A stretch of 40,952 nucleotides of DNA from assembly GCA_011048615.1 (NCBI GenBank), contig DSDT01000198.1, positions 1 through 40,952 on the forward strand, in the 5' to 3' direction. The notes under the pieces were generated by a model, which did no database searches, was not told the origin of the DNA, and saw only the letters and a program-made list of their open reading frames with translations. The position numbers were made by a program, and so were the translations under genes. This document shows positions 17,486 to 26,917 of this stretch, piece by piece. Position 1 is the first letter of the stretch, and each line of letters starts with the position of its first letter. The stretch is from Chloroflexota bacterium (GTDB taxonomy: Bacteria > Chloroflexota > Anaerolineae > B4-G1).

Positions 17486-19660
17486 TTATCTCCGCCGGCG
17501 TCCCCGATTGCCCCCGTCTCCTCTCCCGCTGCGGTTGTTCCGCCCGCTTCCCGGTCTGTCGGCGGCCTGAGCTTCCTCCAACGTCCATCCCTCGAGTACG
17601 GCCTGGCGGGAGAGCCGGATCTTGCCCTCGTGATCTATGCCGGTCACCATCACCATGATCTCGTCGCCGACTTCGGCCACGTCCTGAACCGAGTCGACGT
17701 GATAGTCGGCTAGCTGTGAGATGTGGACCAATCCGTCGGTGCTGGGGAGGATTTCGACGAACGCGCCAAAATCGGTGGCGCGCACCACGCGCCCGGTGTA
17801 GATGTGACCGAGCTCGGGATCTTTGGTTAGCGCTTCGATTCTGCTGCGGGCTTTTTCCGCGGCCGGACCGTTGACAGAGGCGATGTAGATGGTGCCATCG
17901 TCCTCGATATCAATGCGCACGTCATACTCGTCCTGGATGGCCCGGACTGTTTTGCCGCCGCTCCCAATCACGGCCCCTAGCTTGTCTGGGTCCACGTGGA
18001 TGATGGTCATCCGTGGGGCATAGGGTGAGAGGTCGGCGCGCGGTTCGGGCATGGCCTGTTCCATCACGTCGAGGATGTGCAGACGGCCCTGGCGAGCCTG
18101 TTCCAATGCCTCGGCCAGTATTTCGTCAGAAAGCCCCGCGATCTTGATGTCCATCTGCAAGGCGGTGATGCCCTGACGTGTTCCGGCGACCTTAAAGTCC
18201 ATATCCCCAATGTGGTCTTCCAGGCCCTGGATATCGCTGAGAATCTGGTACCGTCCGCTCTCCATCATCAGGCCCATCGCGATGCCGGCGACGGGGGCTT
18301 TGATGTGCACGCCAGCGTCCATCAGGGACAGGGTGCTGCCGCATACGCTGGCCATCGAGGTAGAACCGTTGGAACTCAGGGCCTCACTGACCACGCGCAG
18401 GGTGTAGGGAAACTCGCTTTCGTCGGGGATCACTGGCAGCAACGCCCGCTCGGCCAGCGCGCCGTGCCCGATCTCTCGGCGGCGGGGGCCGCGCAGAGGG
18501 TACGCCTCGCCGGTGGAGTAGGGCGGAAAGTTATAGTGGTGGATGTACCGCTTGGTCTCTTCGGGCGATAGATCGTCTAGCATCTGTTCTTCCCGGGGGG
18601 TGCCCAGGGTAGCGACGGAGAGGACTTGGGTCTCGCCTCGGGTAAAGAGGCCGGAGCCGTGAACCCGGGGCAGCAATCCTACCTCGGCGGACAGAGGCCG
18701 GATGGTTTGGGGAGCCCGGCCATCGGCGCGGATGCCCTCCTCGATGGTGCGCTTGCGAATCATCTCGCGCTCCACGTCCTCAAAGGCGCGCCGAATCTCG
18801 GCTTCCTCCCAGTCGGCGCCCAGTTGTGCGACGATTTCATCCCGCAAAGCCCTGACGCGATCTCCTCGATCTGTTTTGTCCTGGGCTTGACAGGTAGCTT
18901 CCTGGATGCGGTGTCCCCACTGCCGGATAATCTGGACCAGTTCATCCGCCGTTTTATACGGTGGGTACTCTTGTTTCGGTTTTCCTACACTTTCACGCAT
19001 GTCGTTCTGAACGCGGATGACATCCTGTATCGCCTCGTGGCTGAGGCGCAGGGCCTGGATGACAATATCTTCGCTGACCTCGTTGGCGCCGGCTTCGACC
19101 ATCAACAGGGCGTCGGCCGTACCGGCCACCCGCAGATCGAGGGCGCTGTTCTCCATCTCGGATATGGGGGGATTGATGACGATTTCACCGTCAATGTATC
19201 CCACCCGGGCCGCTCCGACCGGGCCGTTGAAGGGCACGTTCGAGATGGTGAGGGCGGCCGAGGCTCCGATGATGGACAGGATGTCGGCTTGGTGTTCCTC
19301 GTCCTGGGAGAGAGGGGTGATGATGATCTGCACGTCGTTGCGCATATCCTTGGGAAAAAGCGGCCGGAGTGGTCGGTCGGTCAGCCGCGCGGTCAGCGTA
19401 GCGGACTCGGTAGGACGGCCCTCACGGCGGAAAAAGGAGCCAGGAATGCGGCCCGCGGCGTAGAGTCGTTCTTCAAAATCTACGGTGAGAGGGAAAAAGT
19501 CGATCCCCTCGCGGGGTGTGCGCGACATCGTCGCCGTGATGAGCAGGATGGTTTCTCCATCCTGGATGACGACGGCGCCGCCAGCCTGTTGGGCCAGTTT
19601 GCCGGTCTCGATGACAATAGTGTCATTCCCCAGTGGGGCAGTAAATTTGTGAGTAGTCAT
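17486..19660 (-). CDS. pnp: Polyribonucleotide nucleotidyltransferase (PNPase)
   Basis: ETILLITATMSRTPREGIDFFPLTVDFEERLYAAGRIPGSFFRREGRPTE; KH and S1 domains near the C-terminus; basic tail. Start could also be at 19675. Confidence 0.97.
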   Translation of the reverse strand: MTTHKFTAPLGNDTIVIETGKLAQQAGGAVVIQDGETILLITATMSRTPREGIDFFPLTVDFEERLYAAGRIPGSFFRREGRPTESATLTARLTDRPLRPLFPKDMRNDVQIIITPLSQDEEHQADILSIIGASAALTISNVPFNGPVGAARVGYIDGEIVINPPISEMENSALDLRVAGTADALLMVEAGANEVSEDIVIQALRLSHEAIQDVIRVQNDMRESVGKPKQEYPPYKTADELVQIIRQWGHRIQEATCQAQDKTDRGDRVRALRDEIVAQLGADWEEAEIRRAFEDVEREMIRKRTIEEGIRADGRAPQTIRPLSAEVGLLPRVHGSGLFTRGETQVLSVATLGTPREEQMLDDLSPEETKRYIHHYNFPPYSTGEAYPLRGPRRREIGHGALAERALLPVIPDESEFPYTLRVVSEALSSNGSTSMASVCGSTLSLMDAGVHIKAPVAGIAMGLMMESGRYQILSDIQGLEDHIGDMDFKVAGTRQGITALQMDIKIAGLSDEILAEALEQARQGRLHILDVMEQAMPEPRADLSPYAPRMTIIHVDPDKLGAVIGSGGKTVRAIQDEYDVRIDIEDDGTIYIASVNGPAAEKARSRIEALTKDPELGHIYTGRVVRATDFGAFVEILPSTDGLVHISQLADYHVDSVQDVAEVGDEIMVMVTGIDHEGKIRLSRQAVLEGWTLEEAQAADRPGSGRNNRSGRGDGGNRGRRRR

Positions 19661-19677
19661 ATTTTGCACCTCCATGC

Positions 19678-19815
19678 TTAAAAGTCAGGCACAGAGATCA
19701 GGGACTGGGGAATGTGGCGTAGCCAGGTGTTCGTCGTCTGCGCGACACTCCCCAATTCCTGGACTCGTGCCCGAGTGATTGGTGTGCTCACAAACTGGTG
19801 ATCGGTTAGGCTCAT
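19678..19815 (-). CDS. Possible 45-aa small protein encoded upstream of pnp
   Basis: ATG at 19813-19815 preceded by GGAGG (4-nt spacing); MSLTDHQFVSTPITRARVQELGSVAQTTNTWLRHIPQSLISVPDF; stop lies 17 nt before the pnp ATG. No family recognised. Confidence 0.3.
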   Translation of the reverse strand: MSLTDHQFVSTPITRARVQELGSVAQTTNTWLRHIPQSLISVPDF

Positions 19816-19869
19816 CTCGCCTCCGTCTACAGTGTGAGCACGGGTCAATGATTTGCTCAAGTACGCCAA

Positions 19870-19906
19870 ACGAGTAGATGTGGAATCCTTACCCACATCT
19901 ACTCGT
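19870..19906 (-). promoter_or_regulatory. Hairpin between rpsO and pnp (processing site or attenuator)
   Basis: Perfect 14-bp stem ACGAGTAGATGTGG / CCACATCTACTCGT with 9-nt loop; only TTT follows on the minus strand. Confidence 0.6.
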
Positions 19907-19931
19907 TGGGTGATTCTATGCTAACAATGTA

Positions 19932-20201
19932 TTACCTGCGCAGCCCGAGTCGTTGGAGGATCTCCTTGTACCGTTCGGGGGCCTTGTGACTGAGATAGGT
20001 CAGATGACGTCGGCGCTGGCCCACCATCTTGATCAGGCCGCGGCGCGAGTGCTCATCGTGCTTGTGGGCTTTGAGGTGTTCGGTCAATTGGTTGATACGG
20101 GTGGTCAAGAGTGCAATCTGCACTTCTGGCGACCCGGTGTCATTGGGTGCTCGACCGTATTCTTGAATAATCATCTCTTTTTCGTTCTTGCTTAACGACA
20201 C
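19932..20201 (-). CDS. rpsO: 30S ribosomal protein S15
   Basis: [48 protein letters not shown]. Confidence 0.97.
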   Translation of the reverse strand: MSLSKNEKEMIIQEYGRAPNDTGSPEVQIALLTTRINQLTEHLKAHKHDEHSRRGLIKMVGQRRRHLTYLSHKAPERYKEILQRLGLRR

Positions 20202-20266
20202 AGTGCCTCCTTAAATCACACCAGGATGGGGTGTCACGTGCTTTATTTCCCCCAACTTGCCGGTGT

Positions 20267-20295
20267 ATTGTACCACGATTCAGCCTCTGACGCAA
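20267..20295 (-). promoter_or_regulatory. Promoter for rpsO-pnp (TTGCGT-17-TACAAT)
   Basis: Minus strand: TTGCGT (20290-20295), 17 nt spacer, TACAAT (20267-20272). Confidence 0.6.
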
Positions 20296-20326
20296 ATGAG
20301 GGGTATCGGCGGGATAGGAGCCAGGG

Positions 20327-20355
20327 TTGTGGTCCTCGTCAAATCAGAGTAGAAT
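20327..20355 (+). promoter_or_regulatory. Promoter for murJ (TTGTGG-17-TAGAAT)
   Basis: TTGTGG 20327-20332, 17 nt spacer, TAGAAT 20350-20355. Confidence 0.45.
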
Positions 20356-20396
20356 GCAGATGGTGCTGGTGGAGCACGTACTTGTCGGAGGGAAGG

Positions 20397-22001
20397 TTGA
20401 ACGAGATATATCGCACGCCATTCAAGCCGCGTCAGCCAGAGGTAGATGTGGCGCAGGCGGCCGGGGTCATCGCGCTGGGGAACGTCGCCAGCCGTGTGTT
20501 GGGCCTGGTGCGCGAGGTGGTCAAAGCAGGGCTTTTCGGCGCGACCGGCTCTGTCGGTGCGCTAGAAGTCGCTATCCGCGTGCCGACGCTGCTGTACGAC
20601 TTTTTGGTGGGAGGGATCATTAGCTCGGCCCTGGTCCCTGTGCTTTCCGATTACACCAGGCCGGAGCGGCGGGATGAGCTGTGGCATCTGGTCAGCACCT
20701 TGCTGACCCTGGCCGTGGTCGTTCTGGCGGTGTGTGTGGTGGTCGGTGAGCTGCTGGCTCCTCAGATTGTGTGGCTGATGGCCGGTGGGTACGACGCCGA
20801 CCTGCAGGCCGAGACAGTCCAGCTGCTGCGCATCATGCTGCCGGCGGTGCTGTTTCTCAACCTGGCCGGCATCGTGTCGGGGGTGCTGTATGCGTTGAAG
20901 CGGTTCGCGTTTCCGGCCTTTACTGCCGCGGCCTATAACGCCGCGATTGTGGTCCTGGCGCTGCTCCTGGGCCGGCGGTGGGGAGTGCGGAGTATGGCCT
21001 GGGGGCTGTTGCTGGGAGCGGCCCTGCAGGTCGCCTTGCAATGGCCGGGATTGCGCGACGGACGTTTGCGCTGGGTGTTCGATTTGCGTCACGTCGCCCT
21101 GCGCCGCATCGGGCAACTCTACGTGCCGATCGCCCTCGGCTTGATTGTGGACACGCTGGGGGTGATTCTCAGTTACAACCTGGCCTCCCGCACCGGCCCC
21201 CGCAGCATCCCCTGGATGCAGTATTCAGCTACCCTGATCCAGTTTCCCCTGGGGCTGGTCTCCCTGGCGATCTCGATCGCGATCCTGCCCACGTTGTCGC
21301 GGCAGGCGACGGATGGACAGTCCGGCCCGTTCAGAGCGACTCTAGCGCAGGGACTGCGCCTGGTGCTGACCTTGACCGTTCCGGCGGCGGTGGGGCTGTG
21401 GGTGCTGGCGAATCCCATCGTGGGATTAGTCTTTGAGCACGGGGATTTCACCTTCATAGACACGTTGGGCACGGTGGAAGCGCTGCGCTGTCACCTGATC
21501 GGCCTGATTTTTGCCGCCGTGGATCAGCCCCTCATCTTTGCCTTTTACGCCCGCAAGGACACCTGGACTCCGGCGCTGGTTGGGGCAGTGACGGTCAGCC
21601 TGTACGGCAACCTGGCGCTGATCCCGACCCTCTTTGCCCCCCTGACGCTGAATGGCCTGATTCTGGCGAACTCGCTCAAGCTGGCGGCTCACGCGTTGAT
21701 CATGCTCGTGCTGTTACAACGGCGCGCGGGAGGGCTGGGAGGGCATGGCGTGTGGCGTCTGGTGTTCAAAACGGCGTGCGCTTCGATCGTGATGGGGGGG
21801 GCGGTTCATCTGCTGATGAGGGGAGTGACACCGGTCCTGCCGGACGGATTCTGGGGGGAGTTGCTGTTGGTCGCTGGCGGCGGTCTCATCGGCACCGCGA
21901 TCTATGGTGTGCTGGCGGTGCTGCTGCAAATTGAGGAAATTCACCTGTTGGGTCAGGCTCTGCGGAGTGGAATGGAGCGCTTGACGGGGGTAACGCGGTA
22001 G
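20397..22001 (+). CDS. murJ: Lipid II flippase MurJ/MviN (TTG start proposed)
   Basis: VIALGNVASRVLGLVREVVKAGLFGATGSVGALEVAIRVPTLLYDFLVGGIISSALVPVLS; SD GGAGGGAAGG just upstream of TTG at 20397. ORF-track start at 20226 lies upstream of the likely promoter. Confidence 0.92.
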   Translation: MNEIYRTPFKPRQPEVDVAQAAGVIALGNVASRVLGLVREVVKAGLFGATGSVGALEVAIRVPTLLYDFLVGGIISSALVPVLSDYTRPERRDELWHLVSTLLTLAVVVLAVCVVVGELLAPQIVWLMAGGYDADLQAETVQLLRIMLPAVLFLNLAGIVSGVLYALKRFAFPAFTAAAYNAAIVVLALLLGRRWGVRSMAWGLLLGAALQVALQWPGLRDGRLRWVFDLRHVALRRIGQLYVPIALGLIVDTLGVILSYNLASRTGPRSIPWMQYSATLIQFPLGLVSLAISIAILPTLSRQATDGQSGPFRATLAQGLRLVLTLTVPAAVGLWVLANPIVGLVFEHGDFTFIDTLGTVEALRCHLIGLIFAAVDQPLIFAFYARKDTWTPALVGAVTVSLYGNLALIPTLFAPLTLNGLILANSLKLAAHALIMLVLLQRRAGGLGGHGVWRLVFKTACASIVMGGAVHLLMRGVTPVLPDGFWGELLLVAGGGLIGTAIYGVLAVLLQIEEIHLLGQALRSGMERLTGVTR

Positions 22002-22007
22002 ATTATA

Positions 22008-22814
22008 ATGCCATCATTCATGTACAACCAGGCGCGATTGGGGAGCGAAGAGAGTCGACCGGTCAGCCCAGAACTGTACGACGAGGCTTATTTCCTGGGC
22101 GCGTGTGAGGGGTATCACGAGTTCATCGCCAGCGAGGGAGAGCTGCTTTCGCGGCGGCTGGAGCAGGCCTTTGCGGCCGCCCAGGTCTCGCCGGGCATGC
22201 GGGTGCTGGACGTCGGGTGTGGACGGGGGGAGATCCTCCGTCACTGCGCGCGGTTGGGGGTGATCGCTTATGGGGTGGACTTTGCGTCGGCAGCGCTGCG
22301 ATTGGCGCGGGACGCGGGCGCGGTCTACCAGGCGGACGCCAAGTGGCTGCCGTTTCCCGCCGCTTGTTTTGATCGGGTGTTGATGTTCGATCTGGTCGAG
22401 CACCTCCATCCGTGGGAATTGCGCCACGCATTGACCCAAGCACGGCGCGTGTTACGGCCCGACGGTCAGCTCATCATTCACACCGCGCCCAACGTCTGGT
22501 ACGACCGGTACGCATATCCCCTGGTACGGCTCGTGCGCGTGTTGATGGGGCAGGGAGTCGGCTATCCGCAGGACCCCCGCTCCGTGATCCCGGCTAACCT
22601 GGACGTGCACGTGAACGAACAGAGCCTGACCAGCCTCCGTCGGGTGTTGAAGCGTACGGGATTCCAGCCGCAAGTCTGGTTGGACACGCCTCCCCAGAAT
22701 CGGCAGGAGGGGGTGATCTTGCGGATCGCGCGGTACATATTGTTCAACTGGCCTCCCTTTCGGTGGTTCTTTGAGCGGGAGGTGTTTGCAGTCGCACGAA
22801 TAGAATCGGGATAG
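22008..22814 (+). CDS. Class I SAM-dependent methyltransferase
   Basis: VLDVGCGRGEILRHCARLGVIAYGVDFASAAL; FDRVLMFDLVEHLHPWELRHALTQARRVLRPDGQLIIHT. Confidence 0.92.
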   Translation: MPSFMYNQARLGSEESRPVSPELYDEAYFLGACEGYHEFIASEGELLSRRLEQAFAAAQVSPGMRVLDVGCGRGEILRHCARLGVIAYGVDFASAALRLARDAGAVYQADAKWLPFPAACFDRVLMFDLVEHLHPWELRHALTQARRVLRPDGQLIIHTAPNVWYDRYAYPLVRLVRVLMGQGVGYPQDPRSVIPANLDVHVNEQSLTSLRRVLKRTGFQPQVWLDTPPQNRQEGVILRIARYILFNWPPFRWFFEREVFAVARIESG

Positions 22815-22815
22815 G

Positions 22816-23784
22816 ATGAAGGATCGGCGCTCGGTTGACGAATTGACCATAGAGGAGTTGGAAGAGATCATGCGCGTCCGCAAACGGGAGGCGCGGTTGG
22901 AGCGTCTGCGCCAGGTGGGCAAGGATGCCGAGGTGAACGGCCTGGATCCCCTGGCGCCCAAGCCGGTTGCTCCTCGACCGCCGCTCTTACCCACCGAGCA
23001 TCGGCGCTTTGGCGAAGTGGGAGCCACGGCTCGGTATCGCCCACGCGCTGTGGATGGGGAGCGCACTGTGGAAAAGGTCCGATCTCCGCGCCGGATTCGG
23101 TGGGATTGGCTGCGGGACAAGAGCCTGTTGGTGATCGAGGTGGTGTTGGTGGTGGGGCTGGTGGCGGTGCTGCTCAGTTCCCTGGATACGCTGCACAACA
23201 TTAACGTCGAATCCAGTCAGGCTCAACAGGCTCAACTGCCCACGCTGCCTGCCCCCACACCGACGCCCCTGATCGACGTGGTCGTGCTGCCGGGAGGTCA
23301 CACGCCCCCAGACTTGGTGGGGACGGCCGAGATTCCCGCTCACCTGCGGGATTTGGTGGACGAGATCACCCCCATGCCGCTGCCGACGCCGGGTCCAGAG
23401 CAGGCCATTCGGATTCAGATTCCTTCTATTGGTGTGGACGCTCCGGTGGTCGAGGGGGACGATGACGAGTCGCTCAAGCAGGGAGCCGGGCATCACGTGG
23501 GCAGCGCCAATCCGGGCGAGAGAGGGAATTGCATCATCTCGGCCCACAACGATATCTTTGGCGAGATTTTTCGGGATTTGCCAGAGGTTGAACTGGGCAG
23601 CGAGGTCTTTGTGCACACCGCCAGCCGGGTGTATCGCTACGTCGTGACCCAGAAACGCTTTATCGAACCCACAGAGGTCAGTGTGATGTATCCGACTTCT
23701 AGCCCGGTGCTGACGCTGATCTCCTGTTATCCATACCGCATTAGCACGCATCGCATCGTTGTCATTGCCGAGTTAAAACCTTGA
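22816..23784 (+). CDS. Sortase family protein
   Basis: One TM segment, Pro/Thr linker, catalytic His (NCIISAHNDIFGEIF), Cys (LTLISCYPY) and Arg (RISTHRIVV). Confidence 0.9.
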   Translation: MKDRRSVDELTIEELEEIMRVRKREARLERLRQVGKDAEVNGLDPLAPKPVAPRPPLLPTEHRRFGEVGATARYRPRAVDGERTVEKVRSPRRIRWDWLRDKSLLVIEVVLVVGLVAVLLSSLDTLHNINVESSQAQQAQLPTLPAPTPTPLIDVVVLPGGHTPPDLVGTAEIPAHLRDLVDEITPMPLPTPGPEQAIRIQIPSIGVDAPVVEGDDDESLKQGAGHHVGSANPGERGNCIISAHNDIFGEIFRDLPEVELGSEVFVHTASRVYRYVVTQKRFIEPTEVSVMYPTSSPVLTLISCYPYRISTHRIVVIAELKP

Positions 23785-23811
23785 GCAGTTACGAGGAGAG
23801 TGTGATATCGT

Positions 23812-24045
23812 ATGACAAAGAAAAAAAAGGGACGACCCATACGTCTTTCAGCAGCCCAGATGGTTCGGCCGGACTTGGAAGGTGGGAGCGCGGCAGCTTC
23901 TCAGGTGGCTGCGGTGCAGCCTGAATCTCGAGCAGTTGATCTGCAAGAAGAGTACCACTACGTCATCACCGATCTAAAGCGCATCGGCATCATCGCGGCG
24001 GTCATGTTGTCGCTGTTGATTGTGCTGGCGTTGGTTTTGGTCTGA
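23812..24045 (+). CDS. Small protein with a C-terminal transmembrane helix
   Basis: 77 aa; basic N-terminus (MTKKKKGRPIRLS), C-terminal hydrophobic helix; directly downstream of the sortase. Confidence 0.65.
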   Translation: MTKKKKGRPIRLSAAQMVRPDLEGGSAAASQVAAVQPESRAVDLQEEYHYVITDLKRIGIIAAVMLSLLIVLALVLV

Positions 24046-24106
24046 CAGGGACCGTGAGAGTGGCGCGCCCATGGCCATAGCGCCTGGCCTGTGGCCGATC
24101 AGAGCT

Positions 24107-24946
24107 CTACGCGCTGGCCTGGTCGAGTCGCTGTTCGGTGGGCAGGGGTATCGCTCGCGCCCATGCAGCCACTCCCCAGGAGACCGTCCAGTGGCCGGCC
24201 CACGTCAGCCACAGGTTTTCGGTCAGGGGAAAGAGCAGAGCGCTGAGGACGGCTAATCCGAACCGCATCAGGCGCTCTGGGGCCTGCCGTGGATGGGCCA
24301 GATCGTTTCGCCAGGCCGGGTTGAGCAGGGCCTCCAGAGATACGAGCGCGAGTCCCATCCAGCTTCCCCCATAGGCACCCAGCAGCAGGATGGGGGCATT
24401 GCGGTAAAAGGCCCAGTGTACCTCGTGGTAGGCGGCTTCGCGCGCCAGCAGCCAGCTGGAACTGTTCACACCGGCGACTGTGACATCGCTCTCTGGGACG
24501 GGTTTCACGCCGGAGGCGAGGGCGCGGCGATACGCTAGCCAACCCAATGCCAGCAGTCCCCAGGCTGCGATCCCCAGCGCCGCCGTCCATCCCACGTCAC
24601 GGGTCCAGTCGAGCCAATTGGCGACCAGGTCTGTGCTCACACTGCTGCCCCCTGCATCTAAAGAGGGGGGGAGTTGCAGCCGCTGCAGCCCCAGCAGCCG
24701 CCCGACGAGGGCATCCTGGCCCCACACCAGCGCGGCGAGGGGCAGCCCCAAGTAGTAGAGCAGGCGGACGAGCTGGAGCAACCACGGGGAAAACGGGGTG
24801 GCGATCCAGCGGGTGACGATGCGACCGATGGCGCCGGGACGGGGGTGGCGGAAGAACCAGGCCACGTTGGCCCCTATGACGGCTGCGAGAAGAGAGCCGC
24901 CCAGCCACAGCCAGCCTTGGTTCAGCGTCGGGCCAGGTTCGGGCAT
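24107..24946 (-). CDS. Hypothetical integral membrane protein
   Basis: 279 aa, several hydrophobic segments; stop codon of the upstream kinase is 3-4 nt away. Confidence 0.7.
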   Translation of the reverse strand: MPEPGPTLNQGWLWLGGSLLAAVIGANVAWFFRHPRPGAIGRIVTRWIATPFSPWLLQLVRLLYYLGLPLAALVWGQDALVGRLLGLQRLQLPPSLDAGGSSVSTDLVANWLDWTRDVGWTAALGIAAWGLLALGWLAYRRALASGVKPVPESDVTVAGVNSSSWLLAREAAYHEVHWAFYRNAPILLLGAYGGSWMGLALVSLEALLNPAWRNDLAHPRQAPERLMRFGLAVLSALLFPLTENLWLTWAGHWTVSWGVAAWARAIPLPTEQRLDQASA

Positions 24947-24949
24947 CGC

Positions 24950-26713
24950 TTACCGCCCTCGCAGCGGCGCGATCAACGTGATGCGCGTGCCCTGACCCGG
25001 TGCGGAGGCGATCCTCAACTGGCCGCTGACCAGTTCGGCGCGCTCGTGCATGTTGATCATGCCCAGGCTGCCGCGCTCATCGTAGCGGCTCTGCACGGCG
25101 TCAACGTCAAAGCCAACCCCGTCATCCTCCACCTGGGCGATGAAGGTTTTATCCTGGATGCGAATTCGAATCCAGATGGTGTTGGCCTGGGCGTGTTTTC
25201 GGGCGTTGCCAATGGCCTCCTCGACGATGTAAAAGATCACGCCCTGGGCATTCTGTTCGAGCACCTTGTCTACCTCTGGCTCTGCCTCCAGGCGAATCAC
25301 TGGTTCGGGATCCGCCTCGGCCAGTTTGGCGATGTACTGTTCCAGCGCTGCTCGCAACCCCTGGGTCTCCAGAATGAGCGGGCGTAGGGTAAAGAGCATG
25401 TGCCGGATTTCCTTCGTCGTGCGTCGAGCCAGTTCCTCGATTTTTACCAGTTCCTCGGTCGTCTGCGAGATGTTTTGCTCCCGATCCAGCAGCATCCTGA
25501 CGTAATTGAGCCGCATCGCGATGGCGGCGATGCTCTGAGTGGGCCCATCGTGCAGATCGCGGGCCAACTTTTTGCGCGCGTCTTCTTCCACCTCGACGAT
25601 GCGTTCCTTCTCCTCAATCAGGTTCTGGTAAAGCTGCGCGTTTTGGAGGGCGACGATCGCCTGGTTGCAGATGGCGATGAGCAGGTCTTGTTGATCCTCC
25701 TGGTACGTGTCGGGCTGGTTGCTGGCAAAGACGACGGCGCCATAGTTCTCGAATCCGGCCCGTAGGGGAACGACGATGGCTTGCTTACAACTATGCATGA
25801 CGATGAGTTGGCCAAGCTCCGGATCTGAGGCCGGGTCGTTGGTGATGATCGGTTCGGCGGTGTTCAACGCCTCGGCGATGACCCCTCTGTGGCCCTCGAA
25901 CGTGGTATTCTGATCCCGGTATGGCAGGTGGCGCGAGGAGGCGATGTGCAGATCATTGTGACCGAATAGCATCACCAGGCTGACGTGGGAGGAGGAAGGC
26001 TGCCCCAGTTCTCGAATCCCGGCCTCACCCACCTCCAACACCGTTTCCAGGACCTTGTTATAATTGAGCGTGGCGCTGAGAGTGCTGGCCAATTCAAAAA
26101 TGACGCGAGAGTGCTCTTGAGCAGTGCGCAGTTTTCGAAGCTCGGCCTCCTCCTCGAGCCGGCGCCGGTGGACGATGATCTGTTTCATCTGATGGCCCAC
26201 CAGACCACTGACCAGAGCGGCCAGTACCAGGATCAGAGAACTGGTGGCAAAGGTGAGTATATTGGACCAGGGCGTGAGGGGGTTGATGGCATAGCTAGCT
26301 AGCCCACAGGCTGCGATAATCACCAGCGTATCCAGCAGGCTGATGATCCATGGAAAGCGCAGAGCGGCGGTGATGATGGGAAAGAGGGTAAAGAACAGCA
26401 GTGGACTGGTAAATCCGCCCGACATGACGACAAAACTGATCGTGAATATCGTGTCCACGATCAATGTCATAACCGGCAGAATCCGTCTGAGGGAGCCAGT
26501 GGACAGCAGCAGCATTACGATGAGGTTATAGAGGGCGGTGACAATCAGGAGGATGATTTGCGGGATGTAGCTGAACAGGTCCAAGTCGCCGCCGCGCACG
26601 AGGGGACTGTTCAACAAGTTGACCAGAGCCACGCTGACCAGAAGCAGCCATCGGAGGTTGCTGATCATCCAATCTGCCTGGAATCGTCCTTTGGTACTCT
26701 CGGGTGTGGGCAT
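24950..26713 (-). CDS. Membrane GAF-domain sensor histidine kinase (HisKA_3)
   Basis: N-terminal TMs, GAF-like region, KKLARDLHDGPTQSIAAIAMRL, HATPase EEAIGNARKHAQA / VEDDGVGFD. Confidence 0.93.
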   Translation of the reverse strand: MPTPESTKGRFQADWMISNLRWLLLVSVALVNLLNSPLVRGGDLDLFSYIPQIILLIVTALYNLIVMLLLSTGSLRRILPVMTLIVDTIFTISFVVMSGGFTSPLLFFTLFPIITAALRFPWIISLLDTLVIIAACGLASYAINPLTPWSNILTFATSSLILVLAALVSGLVGHQMKQIIVHRRRLEEEAELRKLRTAQEHSRVIFELASTLSATLNYNKVLETVLEVGEAGIRELGQPSSSHVSLVMLFGHNDLHIASSRHLPYRDQNTTFEGHRGVIAEALNTAEPIITNDPASDPELGQLIVMHSCKQAIVVPLRAGFENYGAVVFASNQPDTYQEDQQDLLIAICNQAIVALQNAQLYQNLIEEKERIVEVEEDARKKLARDLHDGPTQSIAAIAMRLNYVRMLLDREQNISQTTEELVKIEELARRTTKEIRHMLFTLRPLILETQGLRAALEQYIAKLAEADPEPVIRLEAEPEVDKVLEQNAQGVIFYIVEEAIGNARKHAQANTIWIRIRIQDKTFIAQVEDDGVGFDVDAVQSRYDERGSLGMINMHERAELVSGQLRIASAPGQGTRITLIAPLRGR

Positions 26714-26800
26714 AGAGGGATTCTCGTACTAAAATAGCCGCGATGGGTAGGAAGAGCGCCTAACTCGCGGCTTGAGACCGATAGGTCAAAGGTCGGGATA

Positions 26801-26874
26801 TGGGCGCGAAGGGACTCGAACCCCTGACCTCTACAATGTGAGTGTAGCGCTCTAACCAACTGAGCTACGCGCCC
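26801..26874 (-). tRNA. tRNA-Val (anticodon CAC); CCA not encoded
   Basis: Minus strand GGGCGCGTAGCTCAGTTGGTTAGAGCGCTACACTCACATTGTAGAGGTCAGGGGTTCGAGTCCCTTCGCGCCCA; 7-bp acceptor stem, TTCGAGTC T-loop, anticodon loop CT-CAC-AT. Confidence 0.96.
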
Positions 26875-26885
26875 CAGATAGATAT

Positions 26886-26914
26886 ATTATAGCATTGAAT
26901 GTTTTAAATCGCAA
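26886..26914 (-). promoter_or_regulatory. Promoter for tRNA-Val (TTGCGA-17-TATAAT)
   Basis: Minus strand: TTGCGA (26909-26914), 17 nt spacer, TATAAT (26886-26891). Confidence 0.65.
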
Positions 26915-26917
26915 GTC

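Noticed and set aside
18626-19681. 351-aa plus-strand ORF antisense to pnp
   Set aside because: Shadow ORF opposite PNPase.
20226-20396. N-terminal extension of murJ in the ORF track
   Set aside because: Extension lies upstream of and across the likely promoter and is not MurJ-like; TTG at 20397 has a strong SD.
26665-26859. Minus-strand ORF MVRALHSHCRGQGFESLRAH...
   Set aside because: Overlaps tRNA-Val; this type of peptide is a known artefact of translating tRNA sequence.
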